Below are positions 1 to 11,499 of a stretch of 64,000 nucleotides of DNA, piece by piece. Both the position numbers and the translations under genes were made by a program. Source of the DNA: Tricholomella constricta (lineage: Eukaryota > Basidiomycota > Agaricomycetes > Agaricales > Lyophyllaceae); assembly GCA_013368375.1 (NCBI GenBank), contig JAACJP010000029.1:1-64000 (forward strand), written 5' to 3'. The first letter of the stretch is position 1; the number at the start of each line of letters is the position of its first letter. The notes beneath the pieces are model-generated. The model worked only from the letters and a program-made list of their open reading frames with translations. It was not told the origin of the DNA and ran no database searches.

Positions 1-1141
1 GATCAAGTGCTCGTGACTTTGGGGCTTCGGGCTTTCGGCATAGGCGGCTGCTCCACTGCAATATCAGCACTAGATCTCTGTGAGATCTTTGTCCGTCTGA
101 ATGAAGGCAAAGCAACTCGCTTAAGACTGTATATATGTTCTTGAAGGTCTCTACAATACTTCAGATCTTTACACAAAAACTGTGCATTATTCAGTCGTGT
201 TAAATGCTCTCTACTTACACTCGAAATAATGCTTGAAGAATCGGTATTTTCCCTGCACTCCTTCATGTCCCCCTGCCTCCGCAGACCTACTTCCATTGCA
301 GCGACTGCGGAAGGCTTTGATATGCCAGGCTCAGCCCTAGGAGAAGTCCTTGCGACTCCCGTAACCTCAGCTAATGCTCCTGCAGGCGTTACGTCTATGC
401 CCTGTGTGGTCGCGACCTTGGAGGAACACGGTGATGTTCTTTCCGAGAAAAGGCATTGCAGACTCTATCGGAAAAATACAGATTGAGATAAAGAAGTGTG
501 CTGTGAGAAAGGAACCGAACACACCGAGATCAGTTGTGATGATGCGGTCTTCGATGCCCTCTGGAGGTGTGGAGTTAGTTAAACTGAGAGCGGCCAGGCT
601 ATCAGTGACAGAGACACAACGCTGGCGGTGCGCAGGTGCACCTTCAACGAATTTACGCTTGACTTCAGCAGCCTGTGCATATCGCAGATAGCGTTTCAAA
701 TTTAAAAGCTGGGAACGAGCTCTTTAAACCCACTAATGATGGCCTGTTGGGTATAATTCAGCTCAGGAAAGGCCAGATGAAGCGCAGAGCAACGAGGATG
801 AGAACGCACGTTCCAGAATGCGATGATCGTCTCCTCTTATCGTCATACAGGCCGCCGTAGTTCGTTGGACATGGCAGCTTGCCGCTTCAAGAACATCAGA
901 CATGCAAAAAACAATGCTCACTGGGAGAACGATTTTTGTGCCGTGTCAAGCTGGAATTCAACTTCTTTGTGAGCGCTGGGATCGCGAATGATCGGTGTTG
1001 GTCAGCGAGCGAGTTTGACATGGACCGCACCTACCTGGTCAGGTTCATGGCCACCAGGTTCACCTTGTCGGTCAGCAGCTGTAGGGGCGGTCAATGACTA
1101 TGGAAACAGAAATGGAAACGGGAAAGGGAAGGTAAAGTTTT
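1..1141. other. No supported gene (window start)
   Basis: Short overlapping reading frames occur on both strands, but none has family-like motifs, consistent codon use or a convincing exon chain. I see no RNA gene or strong repeat. Confidence 0.4.
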
Positions 1142-1822
1142 GTGGCACGTAAAAGAGAAGACAAGCATGAAAGAAAACCCACCTTCCACTATGCCCTTTG
1201 CACCTCCGGCACGAACGCCTACCTGCCCGACTTCCCCTCTGTCTCCACCTCCAAGCTCCCCCTCGTCACCTCGTTCACGAGCGTGCTCAACTGCGCCACC
1301 ATCGAGTCCGCCGTCATGTTGATCCAGCATCTCCCCCTGCACGTCGACGCTGACGAGCTTCTTAGGTCCCCGCAGGTGACGGCGTTGTTGACGTTTGTGA
1401 TGAAGCGCACTTGGTCCATCAAGGAGGAGCACATGCGGTTGACCTGGGGGCCGATCAGTCGGTCGGGTGAGGTGCAGCGGAAAAGGGGACTCACGCTTCC
1501 GACCAGCTCGAACCACACTCCCCGGACATCGGGGACGTGTGCCTGGCCGCCCAGCTTGCTGTGGGACCCGGCCTCAAGCATCATGTGGGTGACTTCTGCT
1601 GCGAGGGCGCAGAGCCTGAACAGCGCAGAGGTTAGAGGAACGCAAGGGATGGAGACGCACCGAATGACCACGCTTGACACTATTCTTCAAATCTGGGATC
1701 TCACCACGGGCATCGACCTCCATCTGCTTGGAGAGATCGTTGAGGGCGACAGCTTTTGTGGCGCGGACCTGAGGCAGTTGGTCGGGGATAGATCAGGGAG
1801 AAGAAAAGCAGAATGGACCTAG
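1142..1822 (+). pseudogene. Coding-like remnant, family unknown
   Basis: From about 1205 to 1450 the plus-strand frame starting at 1142 shows strong C/G preference at third codon positions (for example the stretch GTNAYLPDFPSVS), unlike its surroundings. This is what real basidiomycete exons look like. Further on the frame becomes compositionally unremarkable and ends at 1822. There is no recognisable motif, and no neighbouring exon with good splice sites completes it. I read it as an exon of a decayed or unrecognised gene; a chance open frame is the alternative. Confidence 0.2.
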
Positions 1823-2480
1823 TTAATTAAATTTGCAGCCAATTTGTATACGACGCCAGTGAGCTCCGCCATGTGCCTTCGACGTCAAAGATGATCGATG
1901 AGGGCCTGGCCTCCCAATTTCCTGCACCAGGCATGATCAGCAACAAAGTTGAAATAGACAGCGCAATGACGCACCCTTCTGTCCCAAATTCCTGGCTAAC
2001 CTGTGTGGCTTCCTTTGGAAACTGGCCAAGCATGTCGATCATGGTGCTGACAACATCCTTGAGCTGAACCATGACAACGCCCTGGCACGCACGCATCACG
2101 CATGTAGAGTCTGAATCAATCAGGGATTGTAACGTGTCTGCAGGAGCGCCGCCGTGATTAGCAAAGGCATCATCGACACTATGAAGGCGAACTACGAGAA
2201 AGATGTCAACGACGAATGCTTGAAGCCCATCATCGAGAATGGAGACGTTGATCGTATCAAGGGTGCAATTCGTATTCTTTACATTTCCATAGGACTGGAC
2301 CCCGTGCACTAGATGATGATACTTTGTTTCTCTTCAACTAAAGGTCGGACTACATGCTAAAGGTCGTGATGGGTCGGGCAAACGGGCATGTACGAGGCTG
2401 CTGTCGAGGCCATCACCAACACCGACGCCGCTGTGGGTACTGTACCTAGTATTCGCCGAGGTAGGTGGGCATGCTGGGGT

Positions 2481-2789
2481 CTATAGCGTGGAAAGTATTG
2501 ATGGAAAAGGTATGCCAGCCCTGAAAAATCCGAGTCGAGGGTAAGGCTCGTTGAGGAGTTCGATGGCGACGATGTTCGTGAGAGTAGGGCTGTGGGATTG
2601 AGCGTGGGCGTTGAGTGTATTGAGGGGGTTGCAGAGGACTTTGGTATGCTCTCGACTCCGCTTGTCACCGAAAAATGTCAGGGCCCGAGGCCCAGACTGC
2701 GAGTCGTTGTTCTGCTTTCCCAGTGTGTAGATCTGTAAAAGATAATACTTGTTAACGCTATCGAACGATAGTCCGAACGTTCTACACAC
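2481..2789 (-). pseudogene. GH5-like glucanase fragment (decayed)
   Basis: The minus-strand frame contains TLTNIVAIELLNEPYP at about 2545-2592, preceded by GKQNNDSQSGPRA. This resembles the ...GSQNG..DNSG...IELLNEP... block of family 5 glycoside hydrolases of the exo-beta-1,3-glucanase type, where the E of NEP is the acid/base catalyst and which act on cell-wall glucan. Only this block is recognisable. I find no N-terminal secretion signal, no second catalytic Glu region, and no exon chain on either side. The most likely reading is a relic of a glucanase gene. A diverged functional gene with unusual exons is possible but not supported. Confidence 0.35.
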
Positions 2790-5273
2790 CTATGAGAACG
2801 CCGAGGCTATAACGACTCGCCGTTTTGATGGCTCCCGTTGTACCATGTGCCTTGGACGACACACTGAAAATTGTGGATTGCGGTCCCATATGGTACCGAG
2901 GGGTCCCTGCCACACATGATGATATCCAAGCTATGAGAAGGAAGCTTCAACGTCGGCGAAGATACGATCAAAATGATACTCACCAGAATGCTGACGGTGT
3001 TAAATCCTCTTTCCACGAACTACTTCCCCTTCTGCCGCTCCAGTGCATTGTTCGTCTTCTTTATAGCCTGTGGGACAACAAAAGAAGGCTTAGCAGTAGA
3101 CGATCGGGTGGTCGTGGCGGTGGACGTCGACACGCAAGTCAGGTCAACGGGGCCAAGGATAATGCAGGAGTTTGGGCATGCAGCGACGCAAAGAATCTAG
3201 CTCGACGCAGGTAGACTGGCAGACCGAGGGCGCGGTGATGGCCAGCGGCAGGCGACGCGATGCAATGTGGGGTCTACAACAGTTTAGACGACTGTTTCAG
3301 TAAGTAGTGAATGTACCCACGTAAAGCCGTTGTTGGCAAATCAAGTGCTCTGCTCCTTGCCTTGAGCGAGGGTGAAGGAGGGGATTTGGAAGTGGATGGC
3401 ATCGTCGACATGGGCGTCGTTAAGACCATCTTACTACTGCTAGGAGCCGTCCTGTGAGAGTGCGGGTGCATTGAGGTAAGTTCGATGACTACGCGGCTAT
3501 GTGAAGAGTTATGTGTCGGTCGAACGAAAGTGAAGATTGTACTGAACTCACCCTGCATGCTCAAGTGTCGTGTTCGGTAGGAACAATAAAGGATGCAGAG
3601 CCCGCTTGCAGTGGCGACGACTTGGGAGTATTGGAAAACGATCAATTAAGAGTAAAGATAGCATCGTGTACTACTTACATTGAAGAAATGAGACAAAGCA
3701 AAGAGGCAGGTGAGAAAGAAGAGAAAAATAAAACAGAGATGGGGACGGACGTACGTTCCCAGTTAGCTACTTACAGCTCTGCCCAATTCCTCATCCTGCC
3801 CTTGACATCCGCGACATGCACGCGAGAAGTCCCTGCGCTCGATGACGTTGAAGTAGATCTTGACGGTCCTGGGTCGCCCGGGTTCCGTTGGTGTTCGTCG
3901 GTGTGGGCATCGACGTGAAGTTCTGTGAGCACGAGCTCGGAGTCGGCCTTGGCGATCCTGAGGGGGGCATCGAGAGCATGAGTGGGGACAAGGGCGAGAT
4001 AGGCAGGAGGATCGAGCGAAACGGTGGGATGGGGGCAAGGTGGGGCGAGCTGGGGGTGGAAGTGGGAGTGGAGGCAGGTTCCGAGCAGAAGACGACATGG
4101 TGGAGGGGCGACGACGGAGAACGTTGCGGGGGCACGTTCCCTACTCCCTTCCCTTCTACCAAATCTCGAGCTTTGGGTAGTTGTTGTTGTAGTCGTGGCC
4201 CTCGGAACGCGGTGGGTGTGCGCGGAGAGAGGCGGAGAAAGAGGAAAGGGAGCAGGCTGCTCGCCGCGCATGCTGGATCAGGGAATTAGAGGTGTCGACC
4301 AGGCTGCGCATGGCCGCCGATTCTGTAAGGAATTGCATCCTCCATCTTCCATCCAGTTCCACCTCCTCCTAACCCGGCGTGCATTCTCTTCCCTCCCCTG
4401 CCCCTCAAATATCCGTTCTGAGCTTCCTCTGGACCCGTCGACGCGTCCATCTCTGCATCACCGCATCCGCTGCTCCCAGTATCCGTGCCCACACCTTCGC
4501 TGAATGCTTCCGTCCTACCACCACCCCAAGCCCCACACGCCGTGTCTCGATCCCCGTGCGCATACCCATCCGTCTCTCCTCACCCGCACTACTGAGACCC
4601 GAAGCGCCCTTGTAACAGTCTGCTTGCAAAATGTCGATCTGCCTAGAAGCCCCGGAGCGCGATTAACGAGAAGAGTCCGCGTAGAGTGAGTGCCAGATAA
4701 TGAGTGCATCATACCCAAATTCGATGCGGCGCCTGTTCCTTGTAGCATTTTCGGAGGATGTAGGGATGAATAGAGCTGGAGTGGAGGAAAAGCGCGCACT
4801 TTACTGAACTGCAGGAAACAAGATAAACACTTGAGCTCACCTCGTAAATAGCCAGACACATTGCATCCCAAGAATATCTGAGCAGATAAAAGAGGTGGAA
4901 GATCTACTTCAGAAGCGAGATCTAAGGCATCGGGAGGAACACGAGGAGACAGAAAGCGTTGAGAGATGCACGTTCAAGCTTTGGGGCTGATAGCATTGGT
5001 ATCACTGATATTGAACGCCGGCGTGTGATAGTGACAGGCAGTCACTGGATGCTAAGTACAAGTTCAAGCAAGTGCCATCAATAGAATACAACACATGTAG
5101 CGCCGATTAGTGAATGACGGAATCTGTTCAGAATATTGAGGTGAGAACATGCCGCACACATAGCACTGAAACGGCTAACGGACGCGAAATCTGTAATCGG
5201 ATTTTCAATGTAAGTCTAGTACCTTACCATTTAGTCAACTTGCCTTGCAAGGCTCGAGCCATCTGCGGGTAAT
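2790..5273. other. No supported gene; mixed low-complexity DNA
   Basis: Many short overlapping frames on both strands, several proline/serine- or glycine/arginine-rich because of C- or G-rich composition at 3.8-4.6 kb. No convincing splice chain or protein motif was found. The interval separates the GH5-like fragment from the exon-rich region that follows. Confidence 0.35.
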
Positions 5274-5274
5274 A

Positions 5275-5301
5275 CATCCATCCATCCATCCATCCATCCA
5301 T
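5275..5301. repeat. (TCCA)n microsatellite
   Basis: About six uninterrupted TCCA units read directly. A second, shorter run lies at about 23348-23364. Confidence 0.9.
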
Positions 5302-7150
5302 TGTACAACGCCAATTGTCAGACACCGAAACCCTCCAAAAAGCTTTCATTGAATTGTGGACTCATCGTCGTCCTGATCAGAATTTTTCTGAACTTCCGTT
5401 CGAATCACTTCACTCCCATCCTTTTCGCAGTTCTCGGTATCGCCGCTGCTCTATCCGACGCCCTAACTGTACACAAGGTGAGTGCCAAAATACTACCTTC
5501 TCACCGAACATGTTTTGCCCTTTCATGTCTCTGACTGAGCAACACATAACAGGCATTACCTTTCACATTTTCAAGCCCGGGCCTGTTGGAGTTTTATAGT
5601 GCGGAATCGACTGTCCTCGGTGCGTAACCTGTTCCATCTCGAACTATTGGTGTTCGATCATTGATTTCAAAGTAAATTTCATCCCACCGCCTTCAATATC
5701 TCGCGCGATACCTGCGAGATGCTGAGATCAACGTTGTATGTGCGTTCCCTTCATGTTGCTTTCATTCAATTTTCCTTCATCTGAAGAACACAGCTCGTCC
5801 CGATCCATGTTCGACACGGTACATCCGCATAGTCGGACTTCTATTAACCTGTCTGTATCAGGGCCGCCGCTTCCTTGAGCATGCAAGGTGCGCTCGATGC
5901 TTCTACTTTCACGCTGACACTACCGCCTCTTTCTTACCACACAGCCGCATACTCGCCGCCTTCAGCACAACACACGCGACAGTGAAATGTCAGACGCCGG
6001 AATATGCATCTTATGAGATCCCTGGTATGTTCACTAACATTTCCTTCAATCTATCCAACTCGGTCAATCAATGTTTCTAAAGCATATAGGTTTAGTGTTT
6101 CTACTTCCGAGGCATCGCCTCACACACGGACGGAGTACATCAACTACGACAAAGGGACCAGTGTAGCTGTACACAGAGTTTCGTCCGAGAAAGACTGAAC
6201 AAACGGTGCGTTCTACCCTCTCGAAACATCGATTTGTACTATATGACACGAATTGCCGCATTCAGGTCATACGCAACCCAAACTTGTCCACTCAAGCTCC
6301 TTTCACCCTGACGCCCCTCTCAAGCTTAACTTCGAAGCTCGAGATCCCTCTGGCCCTGGCGCACGGGCTTCCTGAGCATGGGCGAAGCCACTGCATGCGT
6401 CGTCGCGTCGTTTGTTGTCTCTACTTATCTTCCTTCTCACTGCTCCAGAACCGATGCTCTTACAAGTACACACGCCTCAAGCACGCGCGCTAAAGTGTCG
6501 ATTTTGTATCTGCAATCTAAGGTGAGCTTCTTATTTTAACAAGCGATTAAACATACTGACAAGGACGCCTGAAGCACTCGCATGATACTCGCGTCTTGAC
6601 GACGCAAAACTTGTTCAGAATGCGTGTGGATGCACATGGCGCCTGTGGTGAGTGCTCTCGAGTCAATTCAACAATTGTTTCGATGGTACCCTCATCAGCT
6701 TCGCTGCGCATCTCTTTTCTTGAGGACGACACGATCATTACGGTACGTTCGGCGATTCCCCTGATCTCACTATTGCTCAAACCCGCGAGGCATCCATCTC
6801 ATTATCTCTCCCGGCTTTGCACGCTCACTAGACATCAACACGCACGATACGGTTTCAATTGCAATCGGCGGACGACGGAATTCAAGGTCAGATCCTCCAG
6901 GTGAGATCTACCATTCACAAGTTTATAAAACACTGAAATACGACGCTTCAGGCCCCTGCGCGACCTAGGACAGAACACACCAAACACGGGCACGATGGTG
7001 ATTGACGGGCAAAGAGTTTTGAAGGAAGACAATGTGTAGCGGGAAGTGGCAATAGCCGACGCAGTGGCGTGGAGGTCAAAATGAATTGTTCGACATAATA
7101 ACAGGAGATCTGTAAATTTGAGGTTTACGAAGGGAGGGAATGACACTGTG
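5300..7150 (+). other. Region of short exon-like blocks with GT-AG introns (A)
   Basis: Strong splice-donor strings (GTGAGT, GTACGTTCG, GTGCGTTCT) alternate with CAG/TAG acceptors at 50-100 bp spacing on the plus strand, leaving candidate exons of about 20-90 bp. Near 6835-6895 a block reads DTVSIAIGGRRN in one frame. A near-identical block sits at 10898-10955 in region B, so the two regions are related. I cannot assemble one open reading frame through all blocks. It may be a rapidly evolving or decayed multi-exon gene, or a spliced non-coding transcript. Confidence 0.35.
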
Positions 7151-7225
7151 GTTATTGCACTTTCTATTCGATGCTCTAAGACAAGGGAGAATATCGTGAC
7201 ATTTGATTATCGAGTTTGGCATTTC

Positions 7226-7244
7226 GCACCCTCAGTGAGGGTGC
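7226..7244. repeat. Perfect palindrome, GCACCCTCA/TGAGGGTGC
   Basis: A 9-bp perfect inverted repeat around one central base. The same element recurs at 9263-9285 and, imperfectly, at 11475-11495, and nowhere else I noticed in the window. Function unknown; it could mark a small mobile or hairpin-forming element. Confidence 0.8.
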
Positions 7245-7439
7245 CACGCACGTCGTACCACTACACGTCCGCTCTATGATACATTTCTGCTGTAGTGTAC
7301 TGTATGAGTCTGAGGCGTTTCTTGTCATCCTTCTTTAACTGGTTCTCCCTGGCGAGCTCCATCGGCCCCTCTTTACGTTTGCGCCGACCCCTCCACCACA
7401 GCGCACTCCCTTATCCTCCTCCCCATTCTACGACCTCCA

Positions 7440-7907
7440 GTGCGCCACCTCATCCTTCACAGCAGCAGCAGCAGCAGGAGCGTCATCCTCCACCTGCCCC
7501 TCGTCCTCATCAGCGCAGAGCTCTCGACAACGACGCCGCCGCCAGGGGCTCAGGCAGGGGCACCTGCGTCAGGACGGGGACATGCGAAAGGTGCGGAGGG
7601 CGAGGCTGTCAGTGTCGGCGGTGGCGGCAGTGGTAATTGGGCTGGTGGGGGATTAATGTCGGGGAGAAGTAACGGTGCACTGTCCGCACGCATGGGCTGC
7701 AGTGCCGGTGCGGCCGAGTCTGGGTGTGTCTGGGGTAGGGCGCCTGCTGCTGCTGCTGCTGATGTCGTCGTCGTGGCCCGTGGGGATGGCGATCCCGACC
7801 TGGATCCCGACCTGGATCTCAACCTGGGTGGTGGTTATGATTGTGGAGATGCTACAGATGACAAGCTTGACGTTAGCATTAGCAAAAGACGAAGGACAGC
7901 ACGATGA
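7440..7907 (+). CDS. Low-complexity ORF, hypothetical
   Basis: A 155-codon frame opening at 7440, rich in Ala, Gly and Ser. It ends in an acidic repeat (DPDLDPDLDLNL) followed by a basic tail (SKRRRTAR) before the stop. The acidic repeat comes from a direct repeat in the DNA. The basic end could act as a nuclear localisation signal if translated. No family is recognised, and GC-rich DNA of this kind produces long chance frames on both strands here. Weak candidate. Confidence 0.15.
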   Translation: MRHLILHSSSSSRSVILHLPLVLISAELSTTTPPPGAQAGAPASGRGHAKGAEGEAVSVGGGGSGNWAGGGLMSGRSNGALSARMGCSAGAAESGCVWGRAPAAAAADVVVVARGDGDPDLDPDLDLNLGGGYDCGDATDDKLDVSISKRRRTAR

Positions 7908-8254
7908 GTGAACACACCGTGCTTGTGTGCGGGTTCTGGTGCAGGTGCGAGTTCCCTTCAAATCTCAACCCCATCCCTCCAAGCCCTACCACCCACTCCT
8001 GTGTCCCTTCCGGCGGTGCGTGCCCACCAGCAGACCAAAGCCCTCCTCTCCCTCCTCCCCTTCCCTTACCTCTCCTTGCCCTTCCCCTTCCCAGCCCAGC
8101 ACGAGCGCTTCATGCCTCCAAAGTCGCGAAGGGAAAATACGGCGAATGCGACGGTGGTGTCGTCCTCGAGATCGGATTCGAGCTCCAACTCGGACTTCTC
8201 GGTATGCGTGTACTCGGGCGTCTTCTTGTTTGAGCGTGTGGCTGCAACGGAATG

Positions 8255-9355
8255 TCAAATCGGAGACCCAGCAGAACCGAACACGTACCTCCTCAAACCG
8301 CCGTATCGCCTCCTCGTCTCTTCACATCCCAAGGCTGCTTTTTCCCGTCTTCCCCACCCCCACCAGCCTCCCCACCCTATCCCACAACGTCCTAAACCCC
8401 CTCTGGCGATGCACCACCACCAGCAGGCCAAATCCCTCTCCCTCCCCTCTCTGGCCCTTGCATCCCTATCCATCCCATCACTTCGTATACTTTGAGGTTG
8501 CGTGATGCAAATACGGCGGTTGTCTTTGGGTTCCGGAGGCGTTGGCCATGGTTTCGGCTTTGGTGAGTCCTCTTCTGTGTTTGCATCGCCGTTGAAGGGG
8601 AGGACAAGTAACGGGGGCGGGTCCGAAGGCGACGGAGGGCACAAGACAGGGCGGAGGAGGGCGCTGAGAAGTCCTGACGAAGCGGGCATGGTCGCCTGCG
8701 ATGCAGGCGTCGAGTGCAAGATCAAGGGGCCGAGCAGAAGGACAAGGGCTTTGAAGAGTCCAAGGTGGGTGTCGGGGTCGGCGAGGTGGGCGAGGTAGGC
8801 GATGCTGGGGGCGATGGTGCTGGTGTAGGGTGCGATGAGGGCGGCCGAGGGGATGGGGCTGGTGGTGTGGACGGCCAGACGCGTGAGATAGGGAAGGGTG
8901 CAGTGGGGAGGGGTGATGGACTTTGGGTGGGTATGGAGGGAAGGGGGAGAGGGCGGTGATACCCCGCCAGTCTTGGGCGTGGTGGCGGAGCTACTCGCAG
9001 GCGGAGGGGGCGGGGATGATGTTGGATATGATGCAGCATGGTGCAAGGAGGGGTGGTCGCAGTCGTTGCGTCGGCAGACAGACGGCGGAGGGAGGGATAG
9101 CCTGAGAAGGTGGTGGAGTTCGGACTTGAGGAGATTTCGTGTCTGTACAAATGCATAGGTGACAGAATCAGCAGACGTATGACAATGAAAAATGCGCCAG
9201 AGATACACACAGGACGCGTTGTAAAACCGATGCCAGGCTTCTGCTGAGTGCAGAGATTGAAACGGCACCCTCACTGAGGGTGCCGCACAAACAAAACATT
9301 GAGTCGGTGAGCAATACACAATTGAATGACTAAGCAGGTGATGATTGCCGGCCAA
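8255..9355 (-). CDS. Hypothetical proline-rich protein, uncertain
   Basis: The longest frame in the first 14 kb (366 codons). The middle part, roughly residues 150-260, has an amphipathic Ala/Leu-rich stretch (SIAYLAHLADPDTHLGL) that looks protein-like, followed by EEDSPKPKPWPTPPEP. The N-terminal 60 residues run through the palindrome at 9263-9285 and are probably not coding, so the true start is unknown. Downstream, near 8150-8250, another minus frame continues with an acidic/basic segment, so an intron is possible. I recognise no family. Confidence 0.25.
   Translation of the reverse strand: MAGNHHLLSHSIVYCSPTQCFVCAAPSVRVPFQSLHSAEAWHRFYNASCVYLWRIFHCHTSADSVTYAFVQTRNLLKSELHHLLRLSLPPPSVCRRNDCDHPSLHHAASYPTSSPPPPPASSSATTPKTGGVSPPSPPSLHTHPKSITPPHCTLPYLTRLAVHTTSPIPSAALIAPYTSTIAPSIAYLAHLADPDTHLGLFKALVLLLGPLILHSTPASQATMPASSGLLSALLRPVLCPPSPSDPPPLLVLPFNGDANTEEDSPKPKPWPTPPEPKDNRRICITQPQSIRSDGMDRDARAREGRERDLACWWWCIARGGLGRCGIGWGGWWGWGRREKAALGCEETRRRYGGLRRYVFGSAGSPI
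9263..9285. repeat. Perfect palindrome, second copy
   Basis: The same core as at 7226-7244, here in the opposite orientation at its central base and extended by one or two pairs at each side. The two perfect copies bracket the GC-rich 7.3-9.2 kb block. Confidence 0.8.
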
Positions 9356-9387
9356 CCTCCTGCTCGCCCGCCTCCGCGCCTCGAATT

Positions 9388-11210
9388 CACTCGCCCTACA
9401 TCAATTAGCCGTCGAGAATTCCACAATCAGAATTTCAAGGTGAGTCCGGCCGTCTGATCGATTTGCCCTGCTGACGCGACACCCAGCAATGATCACACTA
9501 ACCGATCACAAAACCGTTCAGCAAGTATCTGGTGATGTACCGCGCCTGGTGAGTGTTTCCAAGCCATCTCGCAATCGCTTCACTCATTTTTTTTACTAAT
9601 GTTCCCTACTCTCTGATCCTCTTGCAGTAAACCGCGTCCAACAAGGTACGTTCGACATCACACCCAATGTAATCATTCACGGATCATTCCCCTCATCTCA
9701 CTTCGCACCATTCGCACAGGACGAAACACATGACCACGATGGCGATGGGTGGACAAGCAAATCTGTATTTAGAGTGTCAGCGCAGACGTGATGACCCAAT
9801 GGTGCGTTCCGATGACCCTCTCTGGTTTTGAGCTCGTTTCTTTAATTCACCACACTCAGTTGGCACTCAAGCGCTCTCAGGACAGCGACTCGGGCGGCGA
9901 CGAAACTGTTCGAGGATGCGACATCCATGGTGAGTACTCTCGAAATGATCTCTCGAACATTTTATTGATTTTTTGAGTTCTCTTCAACGCAGTCAGAACT
10001 TATGTTATGTACATCACCTTGAAGTGCTCGACTTCCCATTCACTTCGTTCGGCGACTTGAAGACGCGCAGGCAGGCAGCGATTGGCGAGTGGTGAGAGCT
10101 TTTTCTAGGATGGAAGTACAAACTCGCTTGTGCGTCCTACTTTGTTTACAGCCCTCAATTTACAAACAATTAAACTAACTTCACTTGTCTTGTATGTAGA
10201 TAACCCGTCGATACCTCAAGCACACTAGCTGTACGTTCGTTCACTTGCTTCTCTTTTTACTCTATGTAATGCAACCTCGTTCCATTCGCAGGTCTCAGCA
10301 TCGCCGCCGCTCCCATTCAACGGCTCAAACGCCTCGAAGACGTAGGGTAAGCTGTGTTTTTTCTTGAGTCTCAATTGGTGGATGCGAACTGAGTTATTAT
10401 CAAACAGCAGGCGCAACACGATCTGCTCAACATCGTGCGTGTTTCTTTCATGTGCATCCTCCTAGGCCCAACAAATTGTACTGGATACCACTGGAGAGCA
10501 CCATCCTGACAGCGATTCACGGACGATACAATCCGGAGTTGGACTTCTGTGATGAGGGTGGCGATCTTCGGTGTGTACTCCTCTTCTCGCGTCTATACCT
10601 TGACATAAAATTAACTGCCGCCCTCATCTCACAGATCACAGGAGAATCGTGAACAGCTCAACTGCACGAGCGTCCTCGATGTCCTCGGTGTGTTGCCCAT
10701 GTCATCTTTTTCTATCTATCGATTACTCGAGGTAAGTGAGGAAGCCCCGTCTTCACATGCTCTTTCTTCCCAAGCAGCCGTTGCATCTGTCTACTCGTCG
10801 GCTGTCCCTTCACGATGACACTGGTGCATTCGTTGCTTTGTTGAGACACGATGTACTTATCTCTTTGTTTCCACTGACCTTGCGTGCACACTACAGACCG
10901 ACACAGTCACGATAGCGATCGGTGGACGACGAAATATGGGTTTAGATCCTCCCGGTAGGTCTTATAAGTCTTACCTTTCAATTCAGCACACTGACATTAC
11001 ACCTCCTGGTGACTTGCGTGGATAAGTGCCAACTATTTAACAACGCTATGAGGGCCTTTAACAGTCAGGTAAGTGGTATCTGATGCTACCTGTTCTCTCT
11101 TACTAATGATTTATTATTTGTGAACACTCCCGAGTCGTCTCCGCCGCAAGCAGCTCGCTGAAGCATTTATCGTTCCAACCAATCGAGGACGCGGATTGAG
11201 CGAAATACCG
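9388..11210 (+). other. Region of short exon-like blocks with GT-AG introns (B)
   Basis: As in region A, the plus strand shows repeated donor/acceptor pairs, for example GTGAGTGTT to TTGCAG (about 9549-9627), GTACGTTCG to CGCACAG (about 9650-9719), GTGCGTTCC to ACTCAG (about 9802-9860) and GTGAGTACT to ACGCAG (about 9931-9993). The block at 10898-10955 reads TDTVTIAIGGRRNMGLDPP and then hits a GTAGGT donor. It matches the block at 6835-6895, including the following 'GATCCTCC' and donor. The repetition suggests an old tandem duplication of a multi-exon unit. No complete reading frame is supported. Confidence 0.35.
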
Positions 11211-11474
11211 TCATGCTTAGGGTGTGGGGTGGGGGTGGGACTGGGACTGGGATGCGGTGTGGGGAGATTGGTGGGGGGTTTGAGGCGGAAGAGTGAGCGG
11301 CACTCGAGGGTATGTGTTTTTTAGGAGGCTGAGACTACGTGGATAGGGTGTGGGTTGGTAGTGCCTCAGTTGTATTCTTATATCAAAAGAAAAGTTCAAA
11401 CACCAAGTGGATGCATGGAGGAATACTCTAGTATGGTGTGACACTAAGTTAAATAAAGATAATGGGAGGTGCGG

Positions 11475-11495
11475 GGCACCCTCAGTGAAGGCGCC
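11475..11495. repeat. Degenerate third copy of the palindrome
   Basis: Same core as the two perfect palindromes, with two changes in the right arm. Confidence 0.6.
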
Positions 11496-11499
11496 GTGA

